From the NCBI GenBank assembly GCA_009840385.1, contig VXNX01000013.1:324222-388221 (forward strand): a stretch of DNA of 64,000 nt, in the 5' to 3' direction. The notes under the pieces were generated by a model. It was not told the DNA's origin. It searched no databases and saw nothing but the letters and a program-made list of their open reading frames with translations. This DNA comes from Candidatus Dadabacteria bacterium (lineage in GTDB: Bacteria; Desulfobacterota_D; UBA1144; Nemesobacterales; Nemesobacteraceae). The position numbers were made by a program, and so were the translations under genes. Numbering within the stretch: position 1 is the stretch's first letter; each line of letters starts with the position of its first letter. Below are positions 1 to 8,569 of this stretch, in pieces.

Positions 1-1919
1 TTCTCCTCGGTCCCAAGAACGTTGAACCTGTAAGGGTGACTGAGAAAAAGGGTGCTTAGAAAATTTCTTACCGTCTTTCCCGTGAGATTGTCTTTCTGTC
101 TCTCTAAAGCGGCCAGGATTTCCCTTCTTCCCCGCTCCATTTCCTCATCGGAAAAAGATGGGTTAAGTATCACGTCGGAGAAAATATCCATGGCTCCCTC
201 AAAGTTTTCGCTTAGGGCGGAGAGGGTTACGCCGACGCTGTTTTTCCCCGAGAAGCCGTCGACCGTTCCACCTAGCCCCTCTATCTGGGTGGCTATATCT
301 TCAGCGGAGCGGCTTGATGTGCCCCGGGTGAACATCTCGGCCATGAAGTTTGAAATTCCGTTTGTGCTCTCGTCCTCATACCTGAGACCGCCTAGAAACA
401 CCGCGTGAACAGAGAAAAGCGGAACGGCGGGATTCCGTTTCAAAAGAACGCGGACACCGCTTGAAAGCTTGTATTTTTTAAACTCCGCCTGAGGAACGGG
501 ACCCTTTTTCTTTTCTTTTTTGGAGGTTGAGCCGGGAAAAACAAGGGCTTTTTTTAAATCCCGCTCGACCTCCTTGGTTTTATCTTTCGGAAGCAGCACT
601 CCCGCGGTGAGGTTTTTCCCTATCAGATACTTCCTAGCTACGCGCATTACATCCTCCGAGGTTACGCTGCTAACCCTCTCGAGGTAGAGCTGTTCGTAAC
701 TGTAATCGCCAGTTTCAATCTCAAAGTACCCGAGTTTTCTTGCCTGGCCCTGCATCGTCTCCTTGGCACGGATGAAGTCCCTTTCTATGTTCGTTTTGGC
801 ACGGGCAAGTTCCTCAGCTCCCGCGAGCTCGTTTTTTATAAGCTCTATCTCCGCTATTATCTCCTTTGAGGCCTTTTTGACCTTGCCGGGATCAAACACC
901 CCGCCCACGACGAAAAGACCGCTTTCCTTAAGGCTGTACGCATAGGCGTATATGTCATTTACGGTACCGTTCTGCTCCTTTAACTTTCTGTAGAGCCTTG
1001 AGCTCTCCCCAGTGCCGAGGATGCCGCTTATCACGTCAAGAACCGGCGTGTCCGCGTGGCTTGCCGGAGGGGTGTGGAAGGCGAAACTGAAGTAACCCGT
1101 GCTTACGTCGCGGCCAATAACGAAGGTTCTAGTGCGTTTCTGCTCGGGCTCTGGTGGAAGTTCGCACGCAGGGGTTTTTCTTTTCTTTATCTTCCCGAAA
1201 GTCTTTGCCACCGAGCCTTTTATCCTCTCGGGATCAAAATCCCCGACCACAACAAGAATCATGTTGTCCGGGGAGTACCACTTCCTGTAGAAATCCAAGA
1301 TTCCGTCCCTAGTGAAACTTCCCACGCTCTGCTTGGTTCCTATTATGGGTCTTCCGTAGGGATGAACACTGTAGGCGGTGGAAAAAAGCTTCTGGCTGAT
1401 TACCCTTGAAGGAGAGTCCTCCCCCCTTCTTATCTCTTCCTGTACAACTTCAAGCTCCTTTTCGAGTTCCGTGGGGTCAAAAGCCGAGTTCTCCATAACG
1501 TCGGATAGTACGTCAAGCGCCATGGGCAGGAAGCGCCGCGCGCTTACGATGTAGTAAACCGTCTCGTCAAAGGAGGTAAAGGCGTTTATGTCTCCGCCGC
1601 CCGCCTCGACCATCCCTGCTATCTCCCCGACCCGCCTTTTCTCCGTCCCCTTGAAAAGCATGTGCTCGTGCACGTGAGCAAGACCGTATTCCCCCTCCTC
1701 CTCGCACGCGCTCCCCGTTTTCACCCACACGTTGACGGCGACGACCGGAGAGGAATCGTTTCTCTCTAAAAGTACCGTCATGCCGTTATCAAGACTGTAT
1801 TTAGTTATTCCGCCAACACCCGGCAAGGTCTGCGCATTCAAACTCATAAGGTTTACTCCCGTAATCAGAATGAACAAAAAAAGTAATTTGAAAACCCCGT
1901 TCATCAACTCCGGCCGCAT
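1..1919 (-). CDS. M16 family zinc peptidase (partial, C-terminus beyond the window)
   Basis: Predicted periplasmic, pitrilysin-type processing peptidase. I translated the minus strand from an ATG at 1919, 12 bases after the pssA stop; a second in-frame ATG lies at 1904. A hydrophobic signal peptide is followed by the inverted zinc motif HVHEH in LAHVHEHMLFKGT, and then by the downstream glutamate helix (ELEVVQEEIRRGEDSP). A second M16-like domain begins near KKYKLSSGVRVLLKRN and lacks HxxEH, as in two-domain bacterial M16 proteins with a catalytic N-half and an inactive C-half. The gene is last in the ilvN-ilvC-psd-pssA series. The family assignment is firm; the substrate is unknown. Confidence 0.9.
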   Translation of the reverse strand, partial: MRPELMNGVFKLLFLFILITGVNLMSLNAQTLPGVGGITKYSLDNGMTVLLERNDSSPVVAVNVWVKTGSACEEEGEYGLAHVHEHMLFKGTEKRRVGEIAGMVEAGGGDINAFTSFDETVYYIVSARRFLPMALDVLSDVMENSAFDPTELEKELEVVQEEIRRGEDSPSRVISQKLFSTAYSVHPYGRPIIGTKQSVGSFTRDGILDFYRKWYSPDNMILVVVGDFDPERIKGSVAKTFGKIKKRKTPACELPPEPEQKRTRTFVIGRDVSTGYFSFAFHTPPASHADTPVLDVISGILGTGESSRLYRKLKEQNGTVNDIYAYAYSLKESGLFVVGGVFDPGKVKKASKEIIAEIELIKNELAGAEELARAKTNIERDFIRAKETMQGQARKLGYFEIETGDYSYEQLYLERVSSVTSEDVMRVARKYLIGKNLTAGVLLPKDKTKEVERDLKKALVFPGSTSKKEKKKGPVPQAEFKKYKLSSGVRVLLKRNPAVPLFSVHAVFLGGLRYEDESTNGISNFMAEMFTRGTSSRSAEDIATQIEGLGGTVDGFSGKNSVGVTLSALSENFEGAMDIFSDVILNPSFSDEEMERGRREILAALERQKDNLTGKTVRNFLSTLFLSHPYRFNVLGTEE

Positions 1920-1931
1920 GAAGAAAAACCT

Positions 1932-2765
1932 CTAGGATTCGTCACCAGCGAGGGTTTCTGATTCCTTGCCCCGCGATTTTGCCTTCATGGCAAGCTTCCA
2001 GGCGCAACGTCCAAGCTCGAGGAAAAAATAGCAGTAAGTTATTACGACCGCGACCACTCCAGGATTGGTAACAAGCGCCGTAATAATTATGGAACCCGCA
2101 ACAAGAGTGCTGAAAGGCCCGAATCTGGCAAACCGGGGAAATTTCCTGTGAGGAACCTCGCTTACCATGACAAGTCCCACGATAGGAACGAAGAAGAGAT
2201 AAAAAGACTTCATAAGAGGCGTAGCCATAATCTGAAACTCGGAGAAAAGAAGTATGGGAGAAAGGATAAGTCCCGCGGCCATCGGACTCGGAAGACCCGT
2301 GAACATGCGTTTTTCCTTGGTTGTGAACTGCACGTTAAAACGCGCTAACCTAAGCGCCGCGCAGACCACGTAAAAAAGCATCGCCATCAGTCCCGGATTT
2401 CCGTAACCTGAAAGTCCCCACACGTAAAGAAGCACGGCCGGGGCCACTCCGAACGATACAAGGTCGCAGAGAGAATCATAGGATGCACCGAAGCGGCTTT
2501 CCGAGTTAAGCGCCCGGGCTATTCTGCCGTCAAGCATGTCGACAAGCACCGCCAGGCCGATAAAGGCTGCGGCCCACCAGAACCGATTGAAAAGCCACTG
2601 TTCGGAAACGGCGGTGGAGCCGTAGTCTCCGTAAATGGAAATCGAAGTCGCAATCGACGCAAGCCCGAGCGTAAGACCCAGGGTCGTGAGCAGGCTCGGC
2701 AGTATAGGAATGAGTCTTCCCGGACGGGGAGACCTTCTCCTTCTCTTTTTCTTCAAGTTAACCAT
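1932..2765 (-). CDS. pssA: CDP-diacylglycerol--serine O-phosphatidyltransferase
   Basis: Integral membrane enzyme making phosphatidylserine from CDP-diacylglycerol and serine, the first step towards phosphatidylethanolamine. The 277-residue protein has the CDP-alcohol phosphotransferase signature DGxxAR(x8)GxxxDxxxD: D79, G80, A83, R84, G93, D97 and D101. Several hydrophobic segments follow a very basic N-terminus (KKKRRRR). The start overlaps the end of psd by 13 bases, so the two are probably translationally coupled and make consecutive enzymes. The pssA-psd pairing downstream of ilvC is known from other bacteria. The C-terminus has a short charged tail. Confidence 0.93.
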   Translation of the reverse strand: MVNLKKKRRRRSPRPGRLIPILPSLLTTLGLTLGLASIATSISIYGDYGSTAVSEQWLFNRFWWAAAFIGLAVLVDMLDGRIARALNSESRFGASYDSLCDLVSFGVAPAVLLYVWGLSGYGNPGLMAMLFYVVCAALRLARFNVQFTTKEKRMFTGLPSPMAAGLILSPILLFSEFQIMATPLMKSFYLFFVPIVGLVMVSEVPHRKFPRFARFGPFSTLVAGSIIITALVTNPGVVAVVITYCYFFLELGRCAWKLAMKAKSRGKESETLAGDES

Positions 2766-3400
2766 GCTATAACTGTCCTGCCGGCTACAACCTTCTGCCC
2801 CACCTCGACTCCCACCTTCACGTCCTCGGGCAGGTATACATCCACCCTTGAACCGAACTTTATCATCCCGAATTTTTCCCCGATTTCCAACTCATCGCCG
2901 AATTTTGCGCGCGATACGATTCTTCTCGCGAGGAAACCGGCCACCTGAACTATAACCACTCTAACGCCACTTTCGCACTCGATCAGGGTTACAAGACGCT
3001 CGTTTGCATCGGATGAATTTCTCTCAAAGGCCATTTTGAACTTCCCGGGATAGTAGGTGGTTCCGACAACCCTGCCCGAAACAGGAGATCTGTTTATATG
3101 GCAGTCAAAGATCGAGAGGAAAATACTTATTCTCCTTGTGTTCTGCTTAAGGTAGCCGTCTTCGAAGGTCTCCGAGATATCTATTACTTTCCCGTCCGCA
3201 GGACAAATCACGGAACCCGGGTCAAGCGGAGGAAGATCCCTCTCGGGATCCCTGAAGAAATAGACAAAAAAAGCGGTCAGCAGAACAAGAACAAAGAAGA
3301 GAAAGAAAAAACCCAGAAGCGCGGAGAGAAGACAGAGTGCGACAGAAACAAAAATTACACTGAGTCCTTCGCCTGCGACCCTCAGAAACCCAAAATCCAT
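2753..3400 (-). CDS. psd: phosphatidylserine decarboxylase proenzyme (short type)
   Basis: Decarboxylates phosphatidylserine to phosphatidylethanolamine. At 215 residues it belongs to the short psd class. Two N-terminal membrane segments (about residues 12-48) precede the FRDPERDLPP and CPADGKV motifs. The self-cleavage site is FGS (G183-S184) within KFGSRVDVYLP; by family knowledge the serine becomes the pyruvoyl group. The DCHINRSPVSG segment is also typical. Its ATG shares one base with the ilvC stop (TGATG) and its end overlaps pssA, so ilvC-psd-pssA reads as one coupled operon. Confidence 0.93.
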   Translation of the reverse strand: MDFGFLRVAGEGLSVIFVSVALCLLSALLGFFFLFFVLVLLTAFFVYFFRDPERDLPPLDPGSVICPADGKVIDISETFEDGYLKQNTRRISIFLSIFDCHINRSPVSGRVVGTTYYPGKFKMAFERNSSDANERLVTLIECESGVRVVIVQVAGFLARRIVSRAKFGDELEIGEKFGMIKFGSRVDVYLPEDVKVGVEVGQKVVAGRTVIAWLT

Positions 3401-4416
3401 CAGTTCTTGTCTTTATCAACCAGCTTTTTTTGGAAAAGCGAGCTCATCATGCCCCTGAGCTCGGCTCCGACGCTTTCAATCGGATGTTCTTCCCCTTGTC
3501 TCAAAAGCGCGTTATAGGTGGGCCTTCCGGCCTGATTCTCAAGTATCCACTCAGTGGCAAACTGCCCGGACTGGATCTCCCCGATTATCTTTTTCATCTC
3601 CTGTTTGACGGAGTCGTTTATGAGCCTCGGGCCTCTGGTTATATCTCCAAATTTGGCCGTATCGCTTACCGAGTAGCGCATGTTCGCTATTCCGCCCTCG
3701 TATATGAGGTCGACTATCAGCTTGACTTCGTGGCAGCATTCGAAATAAGCCATCTCGGGCGGATAACCGGCCTCGACAAGTGTTTCGTATCCGGCCAGGA
3801 TGAGGGCCGTGAGTCCTCCGCAGAGAACCGACTGCTCCCCGAAAAGATCGGTCTCAGTCTCATCCTTGAAAGTCGTCTCTATAACACCCGCCCTCGAGCA
3901 TCCGATGGCCCGGGCGTAAGCTAGGGCAAGGCCTTTCGCGTTACCCGTCGGATTCTGGTGAACAGCAACGAGTCCCGGCACCCCCGCACCCCCGACATAC
4001 TGGTCTCTCACAGTGTGCCCGGGAGCTTTCGGAGCGACCATGAACACGTCCACGTCCGCAGGAGGTTTGATCTGTCCGTAGTGAATGTTGAAACCGTGGC
4101 TGAACATAAGAGCGTTTCCGGCAACCAGATTCTTTTCGACATGCTCATGGTATATAGCCGGCTGATAAGTGTCAGGAGCAAGCATAACCACTATGTCTGC
4201 GGATTTAGAAGCGGTTGAAACGGTCTTTACGCTAAAGCCCGCCTCCTTGGCCTTTTTCCAGTTGGCTCCGTCCTTAATATCCGCGACCGTGACCGAGATT
4301 CCGCTCTCTCTTAAGTTCTGGGCGTGTGCGTGGCCTTGGCTTCCGTAACCTATGATCGCAACTTTCTTTTTCTTAAGCTTAGACGGATCAATATCCTTAT
4401 CGTAATAAACTTTCAC
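3400..4416 (-). CDS. ilvC: ketol-acid reductoisomerase
   Basis: Converts acetolactate to 2,3-dihydroxyisovalerate (valine/leucine/isoleucine synthesis). The length, 338 residues, is normal for a class I enzyme. The N-terminal Rossmann motif [13 protein letters not shown] starts at residue 23; the C-terminal knotted domain contains the metal-binding segments around [13 protein letters not shown] and [16 protein letters not shown]. The loop that normally holds the NADPH 2'-phosphate reads ADIKDGANW (45-53), with Asp46 at the end of beta-2 and without the usual Arg and Ser residues, so NADH use is possible (see findings). It lies 15 bases after ilvN. Confidence 0.95.
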   Translation of the reverse strand: MKVYYDKDIDPSKLKKKKVAIIGYGSQGHAHAQNLRESGISVTVADIKDGANWKKAKEAGFSVKTVSTASKSADIVVMLAPDTYQPAIYHEHVEKNLVAGNALMFSHGFNIHYGQIKPPADVDVFMVAPKAPGHTVRDQYVGGAGVPGLVAVHQNPTGNAKGLALAYARAIGCSRAGVIETTFKDETETDLFGEQSVLCGGLTALILAGYETLVEAGYPPEMAYFECCHEVKLIVDLIYEGGIANMRYSVSDTAKFGDITRGPRLINDSVKQEMKKIIGEIQSGQFATEWILENQAGRPTYNALLRQGEEHPIESVGAELRGMMSSLFQKKLVDKDKN

Positions 4417-4431
4417 CGGTTATATCCTCCT

Positions 4432-4926
4432 TTACTTGCTTTTCTTGTTCGCCCGGGACATGGCGACGGTTCCCGTTCTTGCGATTTCCTTTATCCCGAA
4501 AGGTCTTTGAAGCTCAATAAACGCCTGAAGCTTCTGCTCATCCCCCGTAACCTCGAAGGTGTAGGATTTCGGAGACACGTCAACGACCTTGGCCCGGAAT
4601 ATGTCCGCGACCCGGAGGATCTCCGCCTTGGAATCGGCCTTCGCGTCAACCTTAATGAGAACCATCTCTCTTTCCACGCGGTCAAGCTCGGTCATGTCAA
4701 CAACCTTGATCACGTTAACCATGTTGTTGAATCTTTTTATTATCTGCTGAATTATGGCCTCGTCGCCGGTTGTGACCAGGGTTATTCTGGACGTCCCCGG
4801 TTCCTGCGTTTCCGCAACGTTAAGACTCTCTATGTTAAAGTCCCTCGCGCTGAAAAGCCCCGAGATTCTTGAAAGTACTCCGGCTTCATTGTCTACCGTT
4901 ATTGATATGGTGTGCCTCGATTTCAT
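4432..4926 (-). CDS. ilvN: acetolactate synthase small (regulatory) subunit
   Basis: Regulatory subunit that activates the catalytic acetolactate synthase and confers valine feedback inhibition. The protein has 164 residues: an ACT domain at about 4-75 (HTISITVDNEAGVLSRISGLF) and the family C-terminal domain (EILRVADIFRAKVVDVSPKSYTFEVTG). A good Shine-Dalgarno (GGAGG) lies 4 bases before the ATG. The catalytic subunit ilvB, usually directly upstream, is absent; the next gene upstream is a glutaredoxin, and ilvN has its own promoter. Confidence 0.93.
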   Translation of the reverse strand: MKSRHTISITVDNEAGVLSRISGLFSARDFNIESLNVAETQEPGTSRITLVTTGDEAIIQQIIKRFNNMVNVIKVVDMTELDRVEREMVLIKVDAKADSKAEILRVADIFRAKVVDVSPKSYTFEVTGDEQKLQAFIELQRPFGIKEIARTGTVAMSRANKKSK

Positions 4927-4968
4927 GGAACCTCCAAACTATGGTGAAAAAGTTATCAGGGAAACGCA

Positions 4969-4996
4969 ATTATACCGAATCCCCGAAAAATGTTAA
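4969..4996 (-). promoter_or_regulatory. sigma70-type promoter of the ilvN-ilvC-psd-pssA operon
   Basis: On the minus strand TTAACA and TATAAT are separated by 16 bases, with the -10 about 43 bases before the ilvN ATG. A small stem-loop (CCGGT / ACCGG, 5002-5017) lies just upstream, between the glutaredoxin stop and this promoter, and could help end the upstream transcript, though no U-tract follows it directly. Confidence 0.7.
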
Positions 4997-5029
4997 TACC
5001 CCCGGTCGAAGAACCGGCCGCCGCTCAGG

Positions 5030-5350
5030 CTAGCCCTCCGCAGTCCCCTTAAGAATTTCTCCAAGCTCCCCGTTTACGTGCATGTCGGTACATATATCGC
5101 ATCCGCCTATGAAATTGCCGTTAACGTAGAGTTGAGGAAGCGTCGGCCACTGCGAGTAGTCCTTTATTCCCTGACGGATCTCCGGGTCCAAAAGAACATC
5201 TACCGTTTCGTAATCCACCCTGTAAAAATTGAGGATGCTCACCACCTGGGCCGAAAAACCACACCGGGGCGCATCCTTTGACCCCTTCATGTAGAGAATA
5301 ATGGGGTTCTCCTCGATCTGACGCCCTATTTTTTTCTGTATATCCGACAT
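5030..5350 (-). CDS. grxD: monothiol glutaredoxin, Grx4/GrxD type
   Basis: A CGFS-type monothiol glutaredoxin that carries or inserts [2Fe-2S] clusters rather than acting as a general thiol reductase. In 106 residues it shows the CGFS active site (KDAPRCGFSAQVV), the TLPQLYVNGNFIGG segment and the GGCDI glutathione-binding motif. It follows a bolA-family gene with 11 bases between them. CGFS glutaredoxins and BolA proteins form cluster-bridged heterodimers in many organisms, so the pair probably acts together in iron-sulfur trafficking or iron sensing. Confidence 0.93.
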   Translation of the reverse strand: MSDIQKKIGRQIEENPIILYMKGSKDAPRCGFSAQVVSILNFYRVDYETVDVLLDPEIRQGIKDYSQWPTLPQLYVNGNFIGGCDICTDMHVNGELGEILKGTAEG

Positions 5351-5361
5351 TTTCCTGCTCC

Positions 5362-5604
5362 TTACTTCTTAAGCTTCTCCCACTGATCATCCGTGTAGGT
5401 TTTTATCGAGATGGCGTGGATCTCAGATTCCATGGCGTCTCCAAGCGCCGCGTAAACAAGCTTGTGACGTTCAAGCGGCGGCTTGCCCCTGAACTGCTCG
5501 GACACCACGACCGCCTGAAAATGGGTCCCATCCCCTTCGACCTCTACAAACGACGTTGAAATACCCCGTTCTATCATCTCGCGAACCTGCTGCGTTTCCA
5601 TCAC
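5362..5604 (-). CDS. BolA/IbaG family protein
   Basis: Small partner of monothiol glutaredoxins. It has 80 residues with the BolA core (VEVEGDGTHFQAVVVSEQF, then LERHKLVYAALGDAM) including the conserved histidine of RHKLVY. The start is either GTG at 5604 or the next codon, ATG at 5601. No Shine-Dalgarno is visible, but TTGGAA-17-TATAAT lies immediately upstream with the -10 only 8 bases before the GTG, so translation may begin at the 5' end of a leaderless mRNA. The gene precedes grxD in one unit. Confidence 0.88.
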   Translation of the reverse strand: MMETQQVREMIERGISTSFVEVEGDGTHFQAVVVSEQFRGKPPLERHKLVYAALGDAMESEIHAISIKTYTDDQWEKLKK

Positions 5605-5612
5605 AGCGGGAA

Positions 5613-5641
5613 ATTATATACGCATATCACGGCGTTTCCAA
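5613..5641 (-). promoter_or_regulatory. promoter of the bolA-grxD pair (leaderless candidate)
   Basis: On the minus strand TTGGAA (complement of 5636-5641) and TATAAT (complement of 5613-5618) are separated by 17 bases. Transcription would begin about where the GTG/ATG start codons stand (5604/5601), leaving no room for a ribosome binding site. Confidence 0.65.
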
Positions 5642-5727
5642 GAAAAGGCCCAGGGCCAAGCTCCTTGCAAAAATCCCCGGCTGTTCTATTCTTAAAAGTG
5701 CCTGAGAAAAGAGGTTTCCAAGAACAT

Positions 5728-6171
5728 ATGAAAGCAAAAGATATAATGAACAGCCCAGTGGTTACTGCCAGCGAGGATGACTCGCTCGAGCAGTGCGCGC
5801 GCAAGATGCTTGAGTTCGGAATTGCCCAGCTTCCCGTAGTAAACGATGAAGGAATGCTTGTCGGGTTTGTCTCCGCAAGTGATTTTATCGCCAAAAAAAC
5901 CACCGTTTCCTTCTCGAGAACCGAAATTCTTCAGCTTTTCGGACAGTGGTTTAGCAAGGGAGAAATCGAAAAAGTATACGAAGATGCGGGACGTATTACC
6001 GCAAAGGAAATAATGAGCACCCCAGCCATATCCATCGGCCCGGACGAATCGGTAATAGAGGTATTCGAAAAACTGGCCGGAGACGGCATCCACAGCGTCG
6101 TCGTGGTCAAAGACGAAAGACCCGTGGGGCTTATCTCGGTATCGGATTTTCTGAAACTCATCGTAAGATAA
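5728..6171 (+). CDS. CBS-domain pair protein
   Basis: Stand-alone protein of two CBS motifs (147 residues): MKAKDIMNSPVVTASEDDSL to about residue 55, and TAKEIMSTPAISIGPDESVI to the end. Such tandem CBS proteins bind adenine nucleotides and sense energy state, but the partner and ligand here are unknown. I chose the ATG at 5728 because MKAKDIMNSPV is the normal start of such proteins; an upstream in-frame TTG at 5665 would add 21 unusual residues. The gene is divergent from bolA-grxD. Confidence 0.85.
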   Translation: MKAKDIMNSPVVTASEDDSLEQCARKMLEFGIAQLPVVNDEGMLVGFVSASDFIAKKTTVSFSRTEILQLFGQWFSKGEIEKVYEDAGRITAKEIMSTPAISIGPDESVIEVFEKLAGDGIHSVVVVKDERPVGLISVSDFLKLIVR

Positions 6172-6197
6172 TCCACCTCCCGGTCCGCCGGCCCATC

Positions 6198-6575
6198 ATG
6201 AAAAGCTTCGGAGTATCAAAGGAAAAACAGACGGCACTTGCCAAAGAGATGGAACGTCTGGGCATAAGGGAAGAAGATATAGAGGAAACTTTCACGAGAT
6301 CCTCGGGACCCGGGGGGCAGAACGTAAACAAAGTAGCCACCTGCGTGCAGCTGCGACACCGCCCAAGCGGTATTACAGTGAAGGTTATGAGAGAGCGCTC
6401 TCAGGCGCTTAACAGATTCCTAGCCAGAAGAAATCTCGCCGAGAAAATCGCGACGCTGCTTTACGGAGAAGATTCCGCGGAAAAGAAAAAAACGCAGAGG
6501 ATCATAAAACAGAAGAAAAGAAGGAAAAGAAAAACAGCGAAAAAGCTGGCCGGGGACGGCGCAAACGCCAAGTGA
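6198..6575 (+). CDS. GGQ-motif release-factor-like protein (ArfB-type)
   Basis: A 125-residue peptidyl-tRNA hydrolysis domain without the stop-codon recognition domain of RF1/RF2. The catalytic motif is in SSGPGGQNVNKVATCVQL, and the C-terminus is a long lysine/arginine tail (KKKTQRIIKQKKRRKRK). This is the build of ArfB-like rescue factors, where the basic tail occupies the empty mRNA channel of stalled ribosomes. A rescue role is inferred from that architecture; it could also be one of the uncharacterised release-factor-like paralogs. The start has no clear ribosome binding site. Confidence 0.82.
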   Translation: MKSFGVSKEKQTALAKEMERLGIREEDIEETFTRSSGPGGQNVNKVATCVQLRHRPSGITVKVMRERSQALNRFLARRNLAEKIATLLYGEDSAEKKKTQRIIKQKKRRKRKTAKKLAGDGANAK

Positions 6576-6600
6576 TGAGCTGGCAGTTGCCGAGTGCGTA

Positions 6601-7173
6601 ATGAGAAAAGCTTCCGATTCAGAACGTGACGCTAAAATGCAGGGTGCCAAAAACAGACCCGCGTTTCAGTGTCCCCTACGGAAATTACGGTGCGTAATGC
6701 TTTTTTTACTGCTCTGCCCCACAGCGGTCGAAGCCGAGACCCTGACGGGCAAACCTTATGTAACTGACGGCGACACGATCAAGATTTCAGGGGAGCGAAT
6801 CAGGCTAGAAGGTATTGATGCTCCGGAGACAAACCAGCGATGCAGAGATGCAGCCGGCAAGAATTACGGCTGCGGCCTTGCCGCGACTGCGGCGCTTAAA
6901 AACAAAATAGGGCGTAACTCCATAACGTGTAAGAGTGCAACGCGTGACCGCTACGGGAGGCTCCTCGGTACCTGTTACCTGAATGAACTCGACCTGAACG
7001 GCTGGCTGGTTCAAAACGGTTACGCACTCGCTTACAGGCGCTACTCGAAACGCTATATCGCCAAAGAGAAAGAGGCTCGCGAAACCGGCAGCGGCCTGTG
7101 GTCCGGAGAATTCGTTGCCCCTTGGAACTGGCGAAAGGGAGAACGGCTCGGCGATTCGGCAGCCCCGCATTGA
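6601..7173 (+). CDS. secreted thermonuclease-family (SNase) nuclease
   Basis: A staphylococcal-nuclease-fold protein, probably exported. The core has the catalytic pattern VTDGDTIKI then RIRLEGIDAPETNQ (Arg, Asp, Glu of the active site), and RDRYGRLLGTCYL supplies the second arginine. The C-terminus ends in the typical GLWSGEFVAPWNWRKGER. A hydrophobic segment (VMLFLLLCPTAVEAE) ends near residue 42 and looks like a signal peptide; later in-frame ATGs at 6637 and 6697 would give a shorter leader, so the start is uncertain. It may degrade extracellular DNA/RNA, by family inference. Confidence 0.85.
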   Translation: MRKASDSERDAKMQGAKNRPAFQCPLRKLRCVMLFLLLCPTAVEAETLTGKPYVTDGDTIKISGERIRLEGIDAPETNQRCRDAAGKNYGCGLAATAALKNKIGRNSITCKSATRDRYGRLLGTCYLNELDLNGWLVQNGYALAYRRYSKRYIAKEKEARETGSGLWSGEFVAPWNWRKGERLGDSAAPH

Positions 7174-7204
7174 AAAATCGGGAGTTCGTGTTAAGGTCTC
7201 GCGT

Positions 7205-8485
7205 ATGGAAAATGAGGTCACAGCTTCTCCCGAGGAAGAACACGGACTCTCCGAAGACTGGGTAGTTTTCGGACCGGCTTTCATCCTTATAGCTCTCGGG
7301 CTTCTTTTTCCCTACCTATCTCTTCCCAAGTTTTCGTGGACCCCCGATTCTGTGGCCAAGGTTCTCAGCGCACAGAACATCTCTCTTTCCCTCTCGCTGG
7401 GCGTGGTCTTCTTATTTTTCTCAAGCTTCGGCATCCGTATGATGGGCGGATCGGTCGCCCGCTACGTCGTGGGCTTCCCCATGGTCTTCGCCCTCGCATG
7501 GGCATCCAAGTTTCTGGCCGGAAACGCAATGGCCAAGGAATGGGGCGTGAGCTACGTAATCTTCGCCCTTTTCATCGGAATGCTCGTCGGCAACGTTTTC
7601 CCCAACCGCTTCCGGGAAGCGGTCCGCACAGAGTACTACATCAAAATCGGGCTTATCATCTTAGGTTCAAACATTCTGTTCGGCAAAATACTCTCCGCGG
7701 GGTCGGCGGGGATTCTACAGGCCCTGATCGTTGTGCTCGTCATCTGGTATGCCTGTTACTGGGTCTGCAGAAAGCTCGCCGTGGATTCAGAGTTTGCCGC
7801 CATGCTTTCCACGGCCGTTTCAATATGCGGAGTGTCGGCCGCCATTGCAGCCTGCGGGGCCATAGGAGGAGACAGAAAAAAGCTCTCCTACGTAACCTCC
7901 ATCGTCCTTATAGTGGCCGTCCCAATGATGCTGATTATGCCCTGGGCCATAGAGCATTTCCAGATTCCCGCAGCGATCGGAGGGGCATGGATCGGAGGAA
8001 CAATTGACACCACCGGGGCAGTGGTGGCAGCAGGGGAACTGGTAGGAGAATCGGCGATGAACGCCGCCGTCGTGGTGAAGTTCTCGCAGAACGCCATGCT
8101 GGGTCTCGCGGCATTCGCTCTTTCCCTGTGGTGGACATTCCGTCAAGGTGCGGATGAAGGGGTAAAGCCGTCGGCCGGAGTCATATGGGAGCGCTTTCCC
8201 AAGTTCATCCTAGGCTTCATGGCAGCATCGCTTCTTTTTTCCTTCGTCGTGGGAGATGATCTCGTCTCCCAGACAAAGGGGCTCATGAAAGGACTTCGCG
8301 GCTGGTGGTTCGCCCTTGCCTTTGTCTGCATAGGCCTTGAGACCCGCTTTTCCACGCTAGTCAGCATGGAGGAAGGCCGCCCAGCCTACGCATTTCTCAT
8401 AGCACAGGGAATGAACATCATCTGGACACTGATTGTGGCATGGATCCTTTTCGGCGGCCTCTTATTCCCTGCCCCCGTTCTTTAG
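7205..8485 (+). CDS. YeiH-family (UPF0324) putative sulfate exporter
   Basis: Polytopic inner-membrane protein with about ten membrane segments. Diagnostic stretches are FIGMLVGNVFPNRF, YYIKIGLIILGSNILFG, AVSICGVSAAIAACGAIGG, GGAWIGGTIDTTGAVVAAG and VKFSQNAMLGLAAF, shared by the YeiH family, which databases call putative sulfate exporters; the substrate is not established. I start at the ATG at 7205 because AAGG lies 9 bases upstream; the open frame continues to a TTG at 7115 but would then overlap the nuclease gene. The length is 426 residues. Confidence 0.87.
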   Translation: MENEVTASPEEEHGLSEDWVVFGPAFILIALGLLFPYLSLPKFSWTPDSVAKVLSAQNISLSLSLGVVFLFFSSFGIRMMGGSVARYVVGFPMVFALAWASKFLAGNAMAKEWGVSYVIFALFIGMLVGNVFPNRFREAVRTEYYIKIGLIILGSNILFGKILSAGSAGILQALIVVLVIWYACYWVCRKLAVDSEFAAMLSTAVSICGVSAAIAACGAIGGDRKKLSYVTSIVLIVAVPMMLIMPWAIEHFQIPAAIGGAWIGGTIDTTGAVVAAGELVGESAMNAAVVVKFSQNAMLGLAAFALSLWWTFRQGADEGVKPSAGVIWERFPKFILGFMAASLLFSFVVGDDLVSQTKGLMKGLRGWWFALAFVCIGLETRFSTLVSMEEGRPAYAFLIAQGMNIIWTLIVAWILFGGLLFPAPVL

Positions 8486-8569
8486 GCGTTCCGATCGCTC
8501 CAGAGATATTGCCAAACCCTCAAAGCCAAGTACCTTAATCCGACAAATATTCTAAAGGAGTTCGCGAAA